Position numbers and translations under genes: made by a program | Source of the DNA: JAHIYG01 sp041306075 | GTDB lineage: Archaea > Altiarchaeota > Altiarchaeia > IMC4 > SCGC-AAA252-I15 | DNA length: 45,842 nt | Assembly: GCA_041306075.1 (NCBI GenBank) | Contig: JBFYKH010000073.1 | Span: forward strand, 1-45,842 | Direction of reading: 5' to 3' | Notes under the pieces: generated by a model | Told to the model about the DNA's origin: nothing | The model's input: only the letters and a program-made list of their open reading frames with translations | Databases searched by the model: none | Shown: piece after piece, positions 8,148 through 16,175 of the stretch | Numbering within the stretch: the first letter of the stretch is position 1 | Layout: each line of letters begins with the position of its first letter

Positions 8148-8216
8148 TTAAGAGTGGCTCAGGGAGGGTATCTCGACGACCTTGAACGCCCTTTCTTTCA
8201 GCTCGGCTTTGTCCAT
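8148..8216 (-). CDS. Possible 22-residue micro-ORF
   Basis: An ATG at 8216 follows the AI-2E-type gene and has a purine-rich GGGGCTGAT just before it. It encodes MDKAELKERAFKVVEIPSLS plus two residues before TAA. It begins 9 bases after the upstream stop codon on the same strand, so it could be translated from that mRNA. It is charged and helical at the start. It may instead be the stump of a decayed gene; no family is recognisable. Confidence 0.3.
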   Translation of the reverse strand: MDKAELKERAFKVVEIPSLSHS

Positions 8217-8224
8217 ATCAGCCC

Positions 8225-9271
8225 CTAGTTCTCAGGGTATATCGTGACGAGTTCCTCGTAGGTGTTTATCAGCACCACCTTGTAGACGATGTACACCGGC
8301 AGGGCGAACAGCATCCCGTATATCCCGATGAGGTGCGCTCCTATGAGGATGAGCAGGATGGACCAGAGGGGGTCTATCTTCACCTTGTTGGGTATAACGC
8401 ACGGATAGACGTAGAAGTTGTCGATTAGGTGCGCGACTGCGACCGTGAGAAGGGCCAGGGCGGAGGTCAGGGGGTCCGCCAGGTATCCGATGAATACGGG
8501 CGGTATGGCGCCTATCAGGGGCCCGACGTAGGGTATGACGTTCATGACTCCTGCGAAGACTCCTAGGACCAGCCAGCCTTTCACGCCCGCGATGTAGAAT
8601 CCGAGGCAGCATATCCCGCCGACTATCACGCTCTCTACCAGCTTGGCTGTGAGGAAGTCGTTGAGCTGCACGCCTATGTCCCGGGTGGCTTTGGCGAAGC
8701 CCTTCTGGAACTTGCGGGGCACGCTGTCGTAGACTGACCGCATTATCCGGTCTCTGCCGCGGAAGTAAGTCGTGAACATGAGGGGGACTAGGAGGAGGCC
8801 GGTGAAGCCGTAGTAGAAAGCCTTGGATATGAGCGCTGACAGCGATGATATCGAGTAGTCCATGGCGGTTTTGACGTTCTCCCGGCTAATAAGCCTCTCG
8901 CCAAATGCCGCGGGAACATATTCGCCGTAGCCTGCAAGGAGCGAAGCCCCCAGGTTTCTGTGGCTTTCCACCTCGATTAGGAGATTCGCCATCTCCAGGA
9001 GCTGGCCGCCGAGGAAGAGGAAGAATGTGAAGGCCCAGAAGAACAGCTGGCCGTACATGTAGGCGTTACGCTTCCACCGGGGGTATCCGAATTCTTCCAT
9101 CCGTTTGTTGAAGTCCTTCCCTGCGCGTTCTGTGACGATGATGAGGACCACGCCAAGGACCAGCACGATGAATATGTCCATGAAGTAGAAGAGTACGGCG
9201 AACATCATGGTCAGGGAGAGGAATATCGCCGCCATCATCCTCCACACCTTCGTATTGGTCGTCAGGGCCAT
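8225..9271 (-). CDS. AI-2E/PerM family membrane permease
   Basis: A 348-residue integral membrane protein with about eight hydrophobic segments in the AI-2E family pattern: N-terminal hairpins, a long soluble loop (about 90-170), then the conserved VIPYVGPLIGAIPPVFIGYLAD block, a DNFYVYPCVIPNKVKIDPLW stretch and a final LLILIGAHLIGIYGMLFALPV pair of helices. Family members are linked to export of small molecules or ion-driven antiport; the substrate here cannot be told. It starts one base after the stop codon of the upstream membrane gene (9273-9782), so the two are probably co-transcribed. Confidence 0.9.
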   Translation of the reverse strand: MALTTNTKVWRMMAAIFLSLTMMFAVLFYFMDIFIVLVLGVVLIIVTERAGKDFNKRMEEFGYPRWKRNAYMYGQLFFWAFTFFLFLGGQLLEMANLLIEVESHRNLGASLLAGYGEYVPAAFGERLISRENVKTAMDYSISSLSALISKAFYYGFTGLLLVPLMFTTYFRGRDRIMRSVYDSVPRKFQKGFAKATRDIGVQLNDFLTAKLVESVIVGGICCLGFYIAGVKGWLVLGVFAGVMNVIPYVGPLIGAIPPVFIGYLADPLTSALALLTVAVAHLIDNFYVYPCVIPNKVKIDPLWSILLILIGAHLIGIYGMLFALPVYIVYKVVLINTYEELVTIYPEN

Positions 9272-9272
9272 C

Positions 9273-9782
9273 TCATCTGTTGTAGCCGCCCACCAGGCGG
9301 TATAGTGTGTTCACGAACATGACCAGCACAACGCCCACGTAGAGTACGAACGCCATGCTCGCCCAGAAAGCGGGGTTGCCGAAAACCCCCTCAGGGACGA
9401 GGCCGAAGAGGTGGAATACGAGGTTTGTCAGGAGGCGCCCTGGCAGAATCGAGAGGGCGACTATCGGCGTCGGGTATTTTTCAGCTAGCATTCCCGCGAG
9501 GTATCCCATGAGCGAGTAGGGCACTGCGCTTAGTACGTCGAATATCGTCCCCGCCGGGGAGACTGAGTTCAGGAGGGGGCCTAGGAGGCCGACGAGAGCC
9601 CCCTCCCAGCCCCCCTTTATGCGGCCGGCCACCACTGGGATGAAGATGTTCATCGTCAGCAAAGCCCCCGGTATGAACGGGTGGGGCGTCGCTGACCTGG
9701 CATTGCCGAGTAGTATGAAAAGTAGTATGCAGGCTAGTGCGAAGGGCAGGTCGAGGACTTTGCGTCTCCCAGCTTGGCGCAT
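9273..9782 (-). CDS. Membrane protein resembling an ECF transporter S component
   Basis: A 169-residue hydrophobic protein with five or six membrane segments. The central GGWEGALVGLLGPLLNSV, SAVPYSLMGYLAGMLAE and late FVLYVGVVLVMFVNTLYRLV resemble substrate-binding S components of energy-coupling-factor importers (vitamin or queuosine-precursor type). No ECF ATPases or T component are nearby, so it would have to use a shared module elsewhere. It is the first gene of a two-gene unit with the AI-2E-type permease. A near-perfect TATA box (TATAAATA) lies 27 bases before the ATG. Confidence 0.6.
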   Translation of the reverse strand: MRQAGRRKVLDLPFALACILLFILLGNARSATPHPFIPGALLTMNIFIPVVAGRIKGGWEGALVGLLGPLLNSVSPAGTIFDVLSAVPYSLMGYLAGMLAEKYPTPIVALSILPGRLLTNLVFHLFGLVPEGVFGNPAFWASMAFVLYVGVVLVMFVNTLYRLVGGYNR

Positions 9783-9805
9783 GGAATCTATTGTCGTACG
9801 GGAGG

Positions 9806-9813
9806 TATTTATA
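9806..9813 (-). promoter_or_regulatory. TATA box for the S-component-like gene
   Basis: TATAAATA on the minus strand, centred 27-28 bases before the start codon at 9782; archaeal leaderless promoter spacing. Confidence 0.6.
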
Positions 9814-9903
9814 CGGCCCTTGGTCGTTCAGAACGCCCAGGTTACGGGATATTACACCCCTCAATTATCGCGTAGTATATAGGCTAATGCGGCGCCAGAC
9901 CGA

Positions 9904-9917
9904 GAGTATTTATACTC
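9904..9917 (+). promoter_or_regulatory. Palindrome GAGTATTTATACTC, TATA-like, upstream of mscL
   Basis: Six-base arms around TT. The core TATTTATA is a good archaeal TATA box. It lies about 52 bases before the mscL ATG, which would give a short leader consistent with the GGTGG-type ribosome site at the gene start. The palindrome could be an operator. Confidence 0.45.
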
Positions 9918-9962
9918 ATTGTCACATAGGCATACCAGTTAAATTAACTTTTGGTGGATGAA

Positions 9963-10385
9963 ATGGGCTTTATACAGGAGTTCAAGGATTTCGCGGTGAA
10001 GGGGAACGCCATCGACATGGCCATCGGCATCATAATCGGCGCCGCATTCGGAAAGATTGTCAGTTCTTTGGTTAAGGACGTCATCATGCCGCCTATTGGA
10101 TTACTCATGGGCGGAGTCGACTTCTCTAACATGTTCCTGGACCTGTCCGGGAAGGGCTACACGACGTTGGCCGCGGCCACGGAGGCCGGGGCCCCAGTCC
10201 TCGCGTTCGGCCTCTTCGTCAACAACCTGATAGACTTCCTGATAATCGCCATGGTGGTCTTCCTGATGGTGAAGCAGATAAACCGGATGAAGCGGAAGGA
10301 GGCCGAGAAGCCGCCTGAGCCTATGAAGCCGACCACTGAGGACCTCCTCGCGGAGATACGGGACATTTTGAAGAACAAGGCTTAG
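9963..10385 (+). CDS. mscL: Large-conductance mechanosensitive channel
   Basis: A 140-residue MscL homologue, of normal family length. The N-terminal amphipathic helix GFIQEFKDFAVKGNAIDMAIG leads into the pore helix (IIIGAAFGKIVSSLVKDVIMPPIG). A periplasmic loop and the second membrane helix (LAFGLFVNNLIDFLIIAMVVFLM) follow, then a charged C-terminal bundle (EAEKPPEPMKPTTEDLLAEIRDILKN). It opens under membrane tension to save the cell from osmotic shock. The ATG at 9963 is preferred over an in-frame TTG at 9951 because a GGTGG-like site lies just before it and MGFIQEFK is the family N-terminus. The last 65 bases overlap, on the opposite strand, the 3' end of the response-regulator gene. Confidence 0.96.
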   Translation: MGFIQEFKDFAVKGNAIDMAIGIIIGAAFGKIVSSLVKDVIMPPIGLLMGGVDFSNMFLDLSGKGYTTLAAATEAGAPVLAFGLFVNNLIDFLIIAMVVFLMVKQINRMKRKEAEKPPEPMKPTTEDLLAEIRDILKNKA

Positions 10386-10848
10386 ACCTGGAGTGGTTGG
10401 CCTCGGGTTCTTTGCCGGCCCCTTCGATTCCCGTTCGCGCCCGGCCGCCGCGTCTTTTTTTTCGGTAGCAGCGGTACGCCAGGATTTTCTGGATTCGGAG
10501 AATCAGTTCCGGCGGATTCACTGGCTTCACGATGAAGTCGTCCGCGGCCAGCATGGCTGTCTTCCGCGCCATGTCGTAGCCGGGCTTCCCGGCCAGGTAG
10601 ATGACGGGGACGTCCTTGGCGTCCGTCGCCTTCAGCCTCGCCCTGATGGCGAATCCGTCAGCGTCGGGGAGCTCGGTGTCCAGTAGTATCAGGTCCGGTT
10701 TCTTTTCCCGGAGGTAGTTCAGGCATCCGGAGGCGTCCTTGACGCAGTCGACAGCGTATTCGCCGCCGCAGGACTCCAGGTGGGCCTTAACAGACATGTT
10801 GAGGGCTTCGTCGCCGCCCACGATAAGTATTGCCGGCTGATATGTCAT
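10321..10848 (-). CDS. Single-domain response regulator (receiver protein)
   Basis: A 175-residue protein with a CheY-like receiver domain (about 5-122). The phosphoacceptor D57 sits in LILLDTELPDADGF, and the conserved lysine K108 in DDFIVKPVNPPEL. The usual acidic pair after the first strand is altered to VGGDE, so metal binding may be weakened. There is no DNA-binding or enzyme output domain; the last 50 residues are basic, low in complexity and probably disordered. No histidine kinase is adjacent; the GHKL-like protein at 7400-8086 is the nearest candidate partner, which is speculation. The tail runs antisense through the end of mscL; the frame may really end in a less conserved tail. Confidence 0.8.
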   Translation of the reverse strand: MTYQPAILIVGGDEALNMSVKAHLESCGGEYAVDCVKDASGCLNYLREKKPDLILLDTELPDADGFAIRARLKATDAKDVPVIYLAGKPGYDMARKTAMLAADDFIVKPVNPPELILRIQKILAYRCYRKKRRGGRARTGIEGAGKEPEANHSRSKPCSSKCPVSPRGGPQWSAS

Positions 10849-10915
10849 TGTATGATATTCCGTTTCCTGGATAAAACCGACAGCCCATTTATCATTGCAG
10901 CGGGATAATTAATCC

Positions 10916-11983
10916 GTGGCTGACGCCGGATTCCGGGAGAGGGCTAGGAGGTGGTTGAGGCTTAGGCGGGAGGTCGAGCACTCATTCCATTCCGGGGATT
11001 TGACGGCTGAGAGGTATCGGGAGCTAAGGGGCGTGTTGAAGCTGCAGCTGGACGAGATAAGGGGGATGAACCTTAGCCAGCTTGGCCTGGAGTCTGCCGC
11101 CAGTCCGGCGGACGCAAGCCACAGGTTCTCGGAGGCTCAGGCCGCGCAGAAACGTGAGGAGTATGAGGCGGCGCGGAAGTATGTGGAGTCTGTTGACGAC
11201 GACGTGTATGCGGATTATCTCCTGGACATGCTGGGGGAGGAGAGGGAGGGAAAGAGGTCGGGGGACAGCGGCGGGAGATTCTGGGCAAAAATCAGGCGCC
11301 GCCCGGAAATATCCGACCTCGAGGTGGCGGCATTCCTGGCCCTGGTGTTTGCGTTCCTCTTCGGGCCATACCTCCTGAACGGCCCCCACCCGACGGGGAG
11401 GGCTCTTGAGCGGATTAACGTGTCCGCGGAGCCCGTCCAGGAGATGAACATCACGGCCGCGGCCATCATGCTCCCGGATGGCGTGATTCTCACGCCGAGG
11501 GCGAAGTACAGCCTTTCCGGGAAGGTCGTCGCAAAATACTGGTACGATTCGGCGTTGACGTACATGTTCACGAAATGGGTGGGCATCGACGCCTTCGAAG
11601 CCGAGACTATACCCCTGGACCTCTGTATAGTGTGGGGCGACCTCGCCGCCCCGGAGTACGAGGATTCCTTGAGCTATAGGATGGTCGACGCGGACAACAC
11701 CGATTTCGGCAGGCGGGTCAGGGGCTGCCAACCGGCGTACAACCCCGGGAAACCGCTGCCCAGCACCAAGGACTTCCCGAACCAGATAACCAACAACCAC
11801 CTCATACCCGCGAACGACAACGTCTACGCGGCCATGACCCGCATCGGCGTCGGCGACGAGGTCGTCATCGACGGCTACCTCGTTGATGTGGGCGGGATGA
11901 AGACAAGCCTGGCGAGGAACGACCGCGGCTGCGAGATAATATACGTGGAGCGGATAAGGCTGGGCAGGGACGTCTACTCATGA
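10916..11983 (+). CDS. Membrane-anchored protein of unknown function
   Basis: A 355-residue protein. Residues 1-60 are helical and charged, with a SHOCT-like pattern (HSGDLTAERYRELRGVL). One strong membrane segment (about 140-160, VAAFLALVFAFLFGPYLL) places the C-terminal 195 residues outside. That domain has the order DGVILTPRAKYSLSGKVV, LCIVWGDLA, NNHLIPANDNVYAAM, VVIDGYLVDV. I recognise a similar arrangement (a W-G pair, an N-HLIPA block and a GYLV strand) from uncharacterised bacterial inner-membrane proteins, so this looks like a shared family of unknown role. The start is a GTG. It converges on the PLA2-VWA gene with a 4-base gap. Confidence 0.72.
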   Translation: MADAGFRERARRWLRLRREVEHSFHSGDLTAERYRELRGVLKLQLDEIRGMNLSQLGLESAASPADASHRFSEAQAAQKREEYEAARKYVESVDDDVYADYLLDMLGEEREGKRSGDSGGRFWAKIRRRPEISDLEVAAFLALVFAFLFGPYLLNGPHPTGRALERINVSAEPVQEMNITAAAIMLPDGVILTPRAKYSLSGKVVAKYWYDSALTYMFTKWVGIDAFEAETIPLDLCIVWGDLAAPEYEDSLSYRMVDADNTDFGRRVRGCQPAYNPGKPLPSTKDFPNQITNNHLIPANDNVYAAMTRIGVGDEVVIDGYLVDVGGMKTSLARNDRGCEIIYVERIRLGRDVYS

Positions 11984-11987
11984 CGGT

Positions 11988-13589
11988 TCAAGGCGACTGA
12001 TTGCCGTCCTGCCTCATCCGGCGCCTCTTCCGCCTTATCAGGGCGTATGCGGCCGCCGCGGCGATTACGGCACAGGCCAGGAGGAACGCCAGTATCGCCG
12101 CCGCGCCTAGGCCGGCATAGAGGAGGCTGCCGTCCGGCTCAGCCGGTTCCCGGATTTTAGCCGCGGCATATACGATGAATGGTATCTCATGGGGCACGTC
12201 CACCCCCACTACGGTCATCTTCCAGGCGCCGGGCTTAGGGTCCGATATCGCGTAGTATTCCGGGTGGTTTTCCGGGCCGGAGTAGAAGGCGCCCGGGTAC
12301 CCGGGGGTTACTTTCTTGCCGGCGGGGTCCGTGAGTTCCACGTTCAGGTCTGAGAACTGCTCCTGCTGCATCAGGAACAGGGCTTCGGAGTCGGTGACGT
12401 TGATTTCCACGCCATAGGTTATCGCCTGGCCCCCTGAGGTTATGACGTCGCCTCCCTCCAGCCTCTTCTCCGTGTACCCCTTGGCTTTCGAGTGGATGTC
12501 GATGAACGCCAGGAGCAGCCCGTCGACGTCCTCGGCCTGGTAGAAGCCGCAACCCGTCTCACACGCTATCTGCCTGAGGAGGCGTTCGTTGTATTTGTCC
12601 CCGAATGCGACTGTGCAGACCTTGACCCTGCTTTGCCTGGCCATTCGCGCCGCATCCAGCGGCTTGGCGTGCCCCGCATTGTTATAACCATCTGACAGGA
12701 GTATCATGACGTTCTGGTTGCTCGTCCCGAACTGGTCGGTCGCGAGGGAAATCCCCTCGCCGACCGCCGTGTTCTTCTTAGTCTCGAGCCCGTCTATGGC
12801 GGCAAGGAGGGCCTCCTTGTCCGCCCCGAGGCCGGCCTCGAGGGCGGCCTCGCTAGAAAACGAGACGAGCCCGGCCCGCTCGTCATCCGCGAGGGAGTTG
12901 ACGATGGACCTCGCGCTAATCTTCGCGGCATTGAGCTTCGTCATGCTGTTCAATTCCAGGTATCCGATGCCCGTGCCGTTCTTGAGGAAGACGAACGTGT
13001 TGTGCGCCCCGTCCGTCGAGTTGACGACCGTCCGTATCGTCATCTGCTCCCCCATGCTGCTCGAATCGTCCAAGACCACCATCAGGTCGAGCTTCTTCGG
13101 CCCCTGCGGCTTCAGGATGAGTAGTCCCGTCGCATTGGCGCCCCCGAAGCCCCCCGACTGCTTCGGCTGATTGTCGAACTCCCATTCGTTGCCTCTCGGG
13201 CACACGCAGTCCATCCTCGCGCGGTCCTCTGCCGTGCAGCCGTAGGAGAGGACGTCGCCGAGGGCGGCGACCGCGGCGTAGTAGGTGTCCGCGGTCGACA
13301 GGCAGCTGAGGAGTTCCGCCCCTGACCTCTGGGCGCGGCATGCTTCGCGGAGGTTTTCCTGGAAGTCCTTGTCGCATCTGTCACGGGTCTGGCAGCAGAC
13401 CGAGTAGCACCTGTCGTGGAGATAGCATGACGGGCTGAAGTCTATGCCCGCAGGGTATCGTGGGACGGAGATTGAGACGTCCGCGTCGGGGCCGCAGTAG
13501 TTCTTCTCTGGATTGTATCTTTCGAAGCCGAGCGAGTACGCGGAGACCATCGACAAAAGCAGTATAGACAGGATGATTTTCCGGGGCAT
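11988..13589 (-). CDS. Secreted phospholipase A2-like/VWA fusion with C-terminal anchor
   Basis: The 533-residue protein starts with a signal peptide (1-20). A PLA2-like domain (about 28-130) has the calcium-loop-like KNYCGP (30-34) and the catalytic-type C55-YLH58-D59-RC61-Y motif, with many further cysteines. A von Willebrand factor A domain (about 168-345) has an intact MIDAS: D174-D-S-S-S178, a later T in KNTAVGEG and D in ILLSDGYNN. A beta domain follows, then a C-terminal membrane helix (LLYAGLGAAAILAFLLACAVIAA) and a basic cytoplasmic tail. The ATG at 13589 is chosen because GGTGG lies 5 bases before it; a longer frame reaches 13637 but lacks these signals. A binding module plus a lipase-like domain on the cell surface suggests contact with a membrane or host. 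Lipase activity is inferred. Confidence 0.85.
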   Translation of the reverse strand: MPRKIILSILLLSMVSAYSLGFERYNPEKNYCGPDADVSISVPRYPAGIDFSPSCYLHDRCYSVCCQTRDRCDKDFQENLREACRAQRSGAELLSCLSTADTYYAAVAALGDVLSYGCTAEDRARMDCVCPRGNEWEFDNQPKQSGGFGGANATGLLILKPQGPKKLDLMVVLDDSSSMGEQMTIRTVVNSTDGAHNTFVFLKNGTGIGYLELNSMTKLNAAKISARSIVNSLADDERAGLVSFSSEAALEAGLGADKEALLAAIDGLETKKNTAVGEGISLATDQFGTSNQNVMILLSDGYNNAGHAKPLDAARMARQSRVKVCTVAFGDKYNERLLRQIACETGCGFYQAEDVDGLLLAFIDIHSKAKGYTEKRLEGGDVITSGGQAITYGVEINVTDSEALFLMQQEQFSDLNVELTDPAGKKVTPGYPGAFYSGPENHPEYYAISDPKPGAWKMTVVGVDVPHEIPFIVYAAAKIREPAEPDGSLLYAGLGAAAILAFLLACAVIAAAAAYALIRRKRRRMRQDGNQSP

Positions 13590-13669
13590 ACAACCACCTA
13601 TGGGAGCATGGGGAATAAAAGGTATATGCCGGACCATCCGCCCGGCATTTCCCGCGCACGGCGGCAGGC

Positions 13670-14050
13670 CTAATCCAGGTGCAGCGCCGCAAGTATCCGG
13701 TCAAGCTTCCGGTTTATCCTGTCCAATTCCTCAGAGAGTTGCGTCGGCCGCTTCTGGGCGTCGTCCTTCCGGTAGCAGTTGCTGCAGTAGACGGGTTTCA
13801 AGGGTAGGGGCTTGAACGGAACCTCGCATCTCTGGCCGCATTTGGCGCAGACTGCGTCGTGCAGCTCTGGCCTGATTTTACCGTCCGGCCCACGCCTCCT
13901 GAAGTCGCTTGTGGGCCTCCCGGCCGGCCCGCGCCCGCCGAAACGCCTGAATTCGCCTCTTTCCGGCCTGTCTCCCCCGGACGCGCCGCGTCCTGCCCTG
14001 CCGAATCCTCCGCCCTCGCGGCTGACCCGGCCGCGGTGGAACTTTTTCAT
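13670..14050 (-). CDS. CxxC-x17-CxxC zinc-ribbon protein with RGG-rich N-terminus
   Basis: A 126-residue, very basic protein. Residues 5-60 are rich in Arg and Gly (GGRGPAGRP, FRRRGPDGK), typical of nucleic-acid binding tails. The zinc ribbon uses C68, C71, C89 and C92, with exactly 17 residues between the pairs, which defines the CxxC-x17-CxxC domain common in DPANN archaea and candidate-phyla bacteria. A short coiled coil follows (LSEELDRINRKLDRILAAL). Its role is probably RNA or DNA binding. The gene is transcribed alone on the minus strand. Confidence 0.85.
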   Translation of the reverse strand: MKKFHRGRVSREGGGFGRAGRGASGGDRPERGEFRRFGGRGPAGRPTSDFRRRGPDGKIRPELHDAVCAKCGQRCEVPFKPLPLKPVYCSNCYRKDDAQKRPTQLSEELDRINRKLDRILAALHLD

Positions 14051-14104
14051 GTGGAGTATATGGCGACTACGTGAAGATAAGCGGGTTTGTGCGCAGTCCG
14101 GGGG

Positions 14105-14590
14105 TTATTTTATCTTGGCGAAGAGCACGACGTAGTTCTTGCCGTATGCCTTGGCGCATTTCGGGCAGGTGGTGTAGGAGAAGTGGATTTTTTCCAGTTC
14201 CCTGCCTTTGCCTTTCACGTACTCGTCCATCTCCTTCGCCCATTTTCCGGCGTTCTGGTAGGGGCCTTCGAAGACCTTCGTCAGGAATGTGCCGGATAGC
14301 TCGGCCATCTGCGCTCCCGGGACTTCCTTTGAGACGTCGATGTATATGTCCGAGCCCCAGGGGGATTTCTCGTCGGTCAGCATGAGCTGGTGCGGCGCCT
14401 TAGCCCCAGCCGTCTCTATCAACCCCATGTTTTTGACGATTTTCGCACCCATGTTCAGGGGTATGTGCAGGAGGCAGGCGACATGGTCTTTGACGAACCT
14501 CTTGTCCGACCAGACGATTTCCTTGTCCTCCCAGGGCCGCGGGTCGAAAGGCTCGCAGCAGCCGGTCGGCCTTATTGGATTATCGTCCAT
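14105..14590 (-). CDS. Conserved protein of unknown function (often labelled hydrolase)
   Basis: A 161-residue cytosolic protein. The blocks CCEPFDPRPWEDKE, KDHVACLLHIPLNMG, PWGSDIYIDVSKEVPGA, LSGTFLTKVFEGPY and TCPKCAKAYGKNYVVLFA match a family I recall from many bacteria and some archaea under the label hydrolase, without proven function. The CPKC near the end could bind a metal. A TATA-like GCTTAATAAC lies about 30 bases upstream, inside a palindrome (14612-14633). Confidence 0.75.
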   Translation of the reverse strand: MDDNPIRPTGCCEPFDPRPWEDKEIVWSDKRFVKDHVACLLHIPLNMGAKIVKNMGLIETAGAKAPHQLMLTDEKSPWGSDIYIDVSKEVPGAQMAELSGTFLTKVFEGPYQNAGKWAKEMDEYVKGKGRELEKIHFSYTTCPKCAKAYGKNYVVLFAKIK

Positions 14591-14611
14591 AGTGAAGGAA
14601 TCCTATTGAAA

Positions 14612-14633
14612 ACAGGGGTTATTAAGCCCCTGT
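14612..14633 (-). promoter_or_regulatory. Palindrome ACAGGGG-N8-CCCCTGT enclosing a TATA-like box
   Basis: Seven-base perfect arms flank TTATTAAG, read as a TATA-like box of the minus-strand gene at 14590 (about -31). A factor bound here would block transcription. It could also affect the divergent purF gene. Confidence 0.45.
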
Positions 14634-14728
14634 AGGAGCCGCCGACGTTTTGCCTCCTGAATCCGCCCTGAAGGCCCGAAGGCCGAGTTTGTTTATATTC
14701 TCCGAGTCCAAATGTTCCTCTTTCTAGA

Positions 14729-16126
14729 ATGACAGGTCTCTTCGGCGTAATCTCTAAAGGCGGCTGCGCGAAAAAACTCTTCCTAGGCGCCGACTACCAC
14801 TCCCATATGGGCACCCTCTTCGGCGGCATGGCGGTCCTGGACGACAGGGGGGTGATAAACAAGAAAATCCACGACATCCGGCAGAGCCAGTTCAAGTCCA
14901 AGTTCTACGACGAAATCCAGCACCTTGAGGGGAAATCCGGGATAGCCTCCGTCAACGGGAGCAACCCGCAGCCCCTCATCTTCAACTCGAGGTTCGGGAT
15001 GTTCGCGATGTCCACCACGGGCCTTGTGACGAACAAGAAAAGGCTCGTCGACGAGGCTGTCATGGACGGCGCGACGTTCTCGGAGTCGATTGACGGAGAG
15101 GTCAACACGACGGAGCTGGTGGCGAAGATGATATCGAAGGGCGACTCCGTGGCCGACGGCATCGCCAGGACGTTCTCCAAAATCGAGGGTTCTCTGTCTC
15201 TCCTCCTGTTGAGCGTGGACGGAATATACGCAGCGGTAGACGACCGGGGGAGATTCCCCCTGAGCATAGCGAAGGGCAAAGACGGGTGGGCCATCGCATC
15301 AGAGACGTGCGCCTTCCCGAACCTGGGCTACAAGACGAGGAAGTATGTCGGCTCAGGGGAGGTTGTGCTCATAACCCCCAAGGGGATGAGGACCATAAAG
15401 AAAGGAGGAGGTAAACCCGGGAGGATATGCTCTTTCCTGTGGATATACACCGGATTCCCAGCTTCCAGCTACCACGGCGTCAACGCAGAGGTCGTTAGGG
15501 AGAGGTGCGGGGCGGCTTTGGCGTCAAGGGACACCGTACGCGCTGACATGGTCTCCGGGGTCCCGGACTCCGGAGTGGCGCACGCAATCGGCTACGCCCT
15601 GAAGTCGAAGATACCCTTCAGGCGGCCGCTCGTGAAATACACCCCCGGCTACGGGAGAAGCTACCTGCCGCCATCCCAGGAGGTAAGGAACCAGATAGCC
15701 CTGATGAAGCTCATACCGAACGAGGACATCATCGCCGGAAGGAGTATAATCCTCTGCGAGGACTCGATAGTCAGGGGGACGCAGCTGAAGAGCTACACGA
15801 TAAAGAAGCTCTATGAAAACAAGGCCAGGGAGGTGCACGTGAGGGTGGCCTGCCCGCCCCTGATGTTCCCGTGCGTCTATAACGTGTCCACGAAGACCAT
15901 CGAAGAGCTCGCGGCAAGGAAGGCCATAGCCAGGATGGAAGGCGGAAACGGAAAGGACATAGGGAAATACCTGGACCCCCGCTCGAAGGAATACAAGAGG
16001 ATGGTGGACGCCGTGAGAAGAGACATCGGGGTGACGACCCTGTCCTACCTGACCCTGGACGAGATGCTGGACGCGATAGGCCTGCCGAGGGAGAAACTCT
16101 GCACCTACTGCTGGAACGGGAGATAG
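14729..16126 (+). CDS. purF: Amidophosphoribosyltransferase variant without the N-terminal Cys
   Basis: A 465-residue PurF-family protein. The N-terminal Ntn-type glutaminase-like domain starts MTGLFGVISKGGC, then DYHSHMGTLFGGMAVLD. The C-terminal phosphoribosyltransferase domain has the PRPP loop LCEDSIVRGT (342-351) and the family C-terminus with LCTYCW. In classical PurF the second residue is the nucleophilic Cys (MCG); here it is Thr. This fits a PurF paralogue group known from many bacteria whose proteins begin with a Gly or similar residue before GFFG. Such proteins may use free ammonia or another substrate, or Thr2 may act. The gene is followed by the GMP synthase subunit 49 bases later. 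A TATA-like TTTATATTC lies about 30-40 bases before the ATG. Confidence 0.85.
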   Translation: MTGLFGVISKGGCAKKLFLGADYHSHMGTLFGGMAVLDDRGVINKKIHDIRQSQFKSKFYDEIQHLEGKSGIASVNGSNPQPLIFNSRFGMFAMSTTGLVTNKKRLVDEAVMDGATFSESIDGEVNTTELVAKMISKGDSVADGIARTFSKIEGSLSLLLLSVDGIYAAVDDRGRFPLSIAKGKDGWAIASETCAFPNLGYKTRKYVGSGEVVLITPKGMRTIKKGGGKPGRICSFLWIYTGFPASSYHGVNAEVVRERCGAALASRDTVRADMVSGVPDSGVAHAIGYALKSKIPFRRPLVKYTPGYGRSYLPPSQEVRNQIALMKLIPNEDIIAGRSIILCEDSIVRGTQLKSYTIKKLYENKAREVHVRVACPPLMFPCVYNVSTKTIEELAARKAIARMEGGNGKDIGKYLDPRSKEYKRMVDAVRRDIGVTTLSYLTLDEMLDAIGLPREKLCTYCWNGR

Positions 16127-16175
16127 GATTGTCGGCCGCCCCATGATTATTAAGTCATCGTTAGAATAGTCTCCC

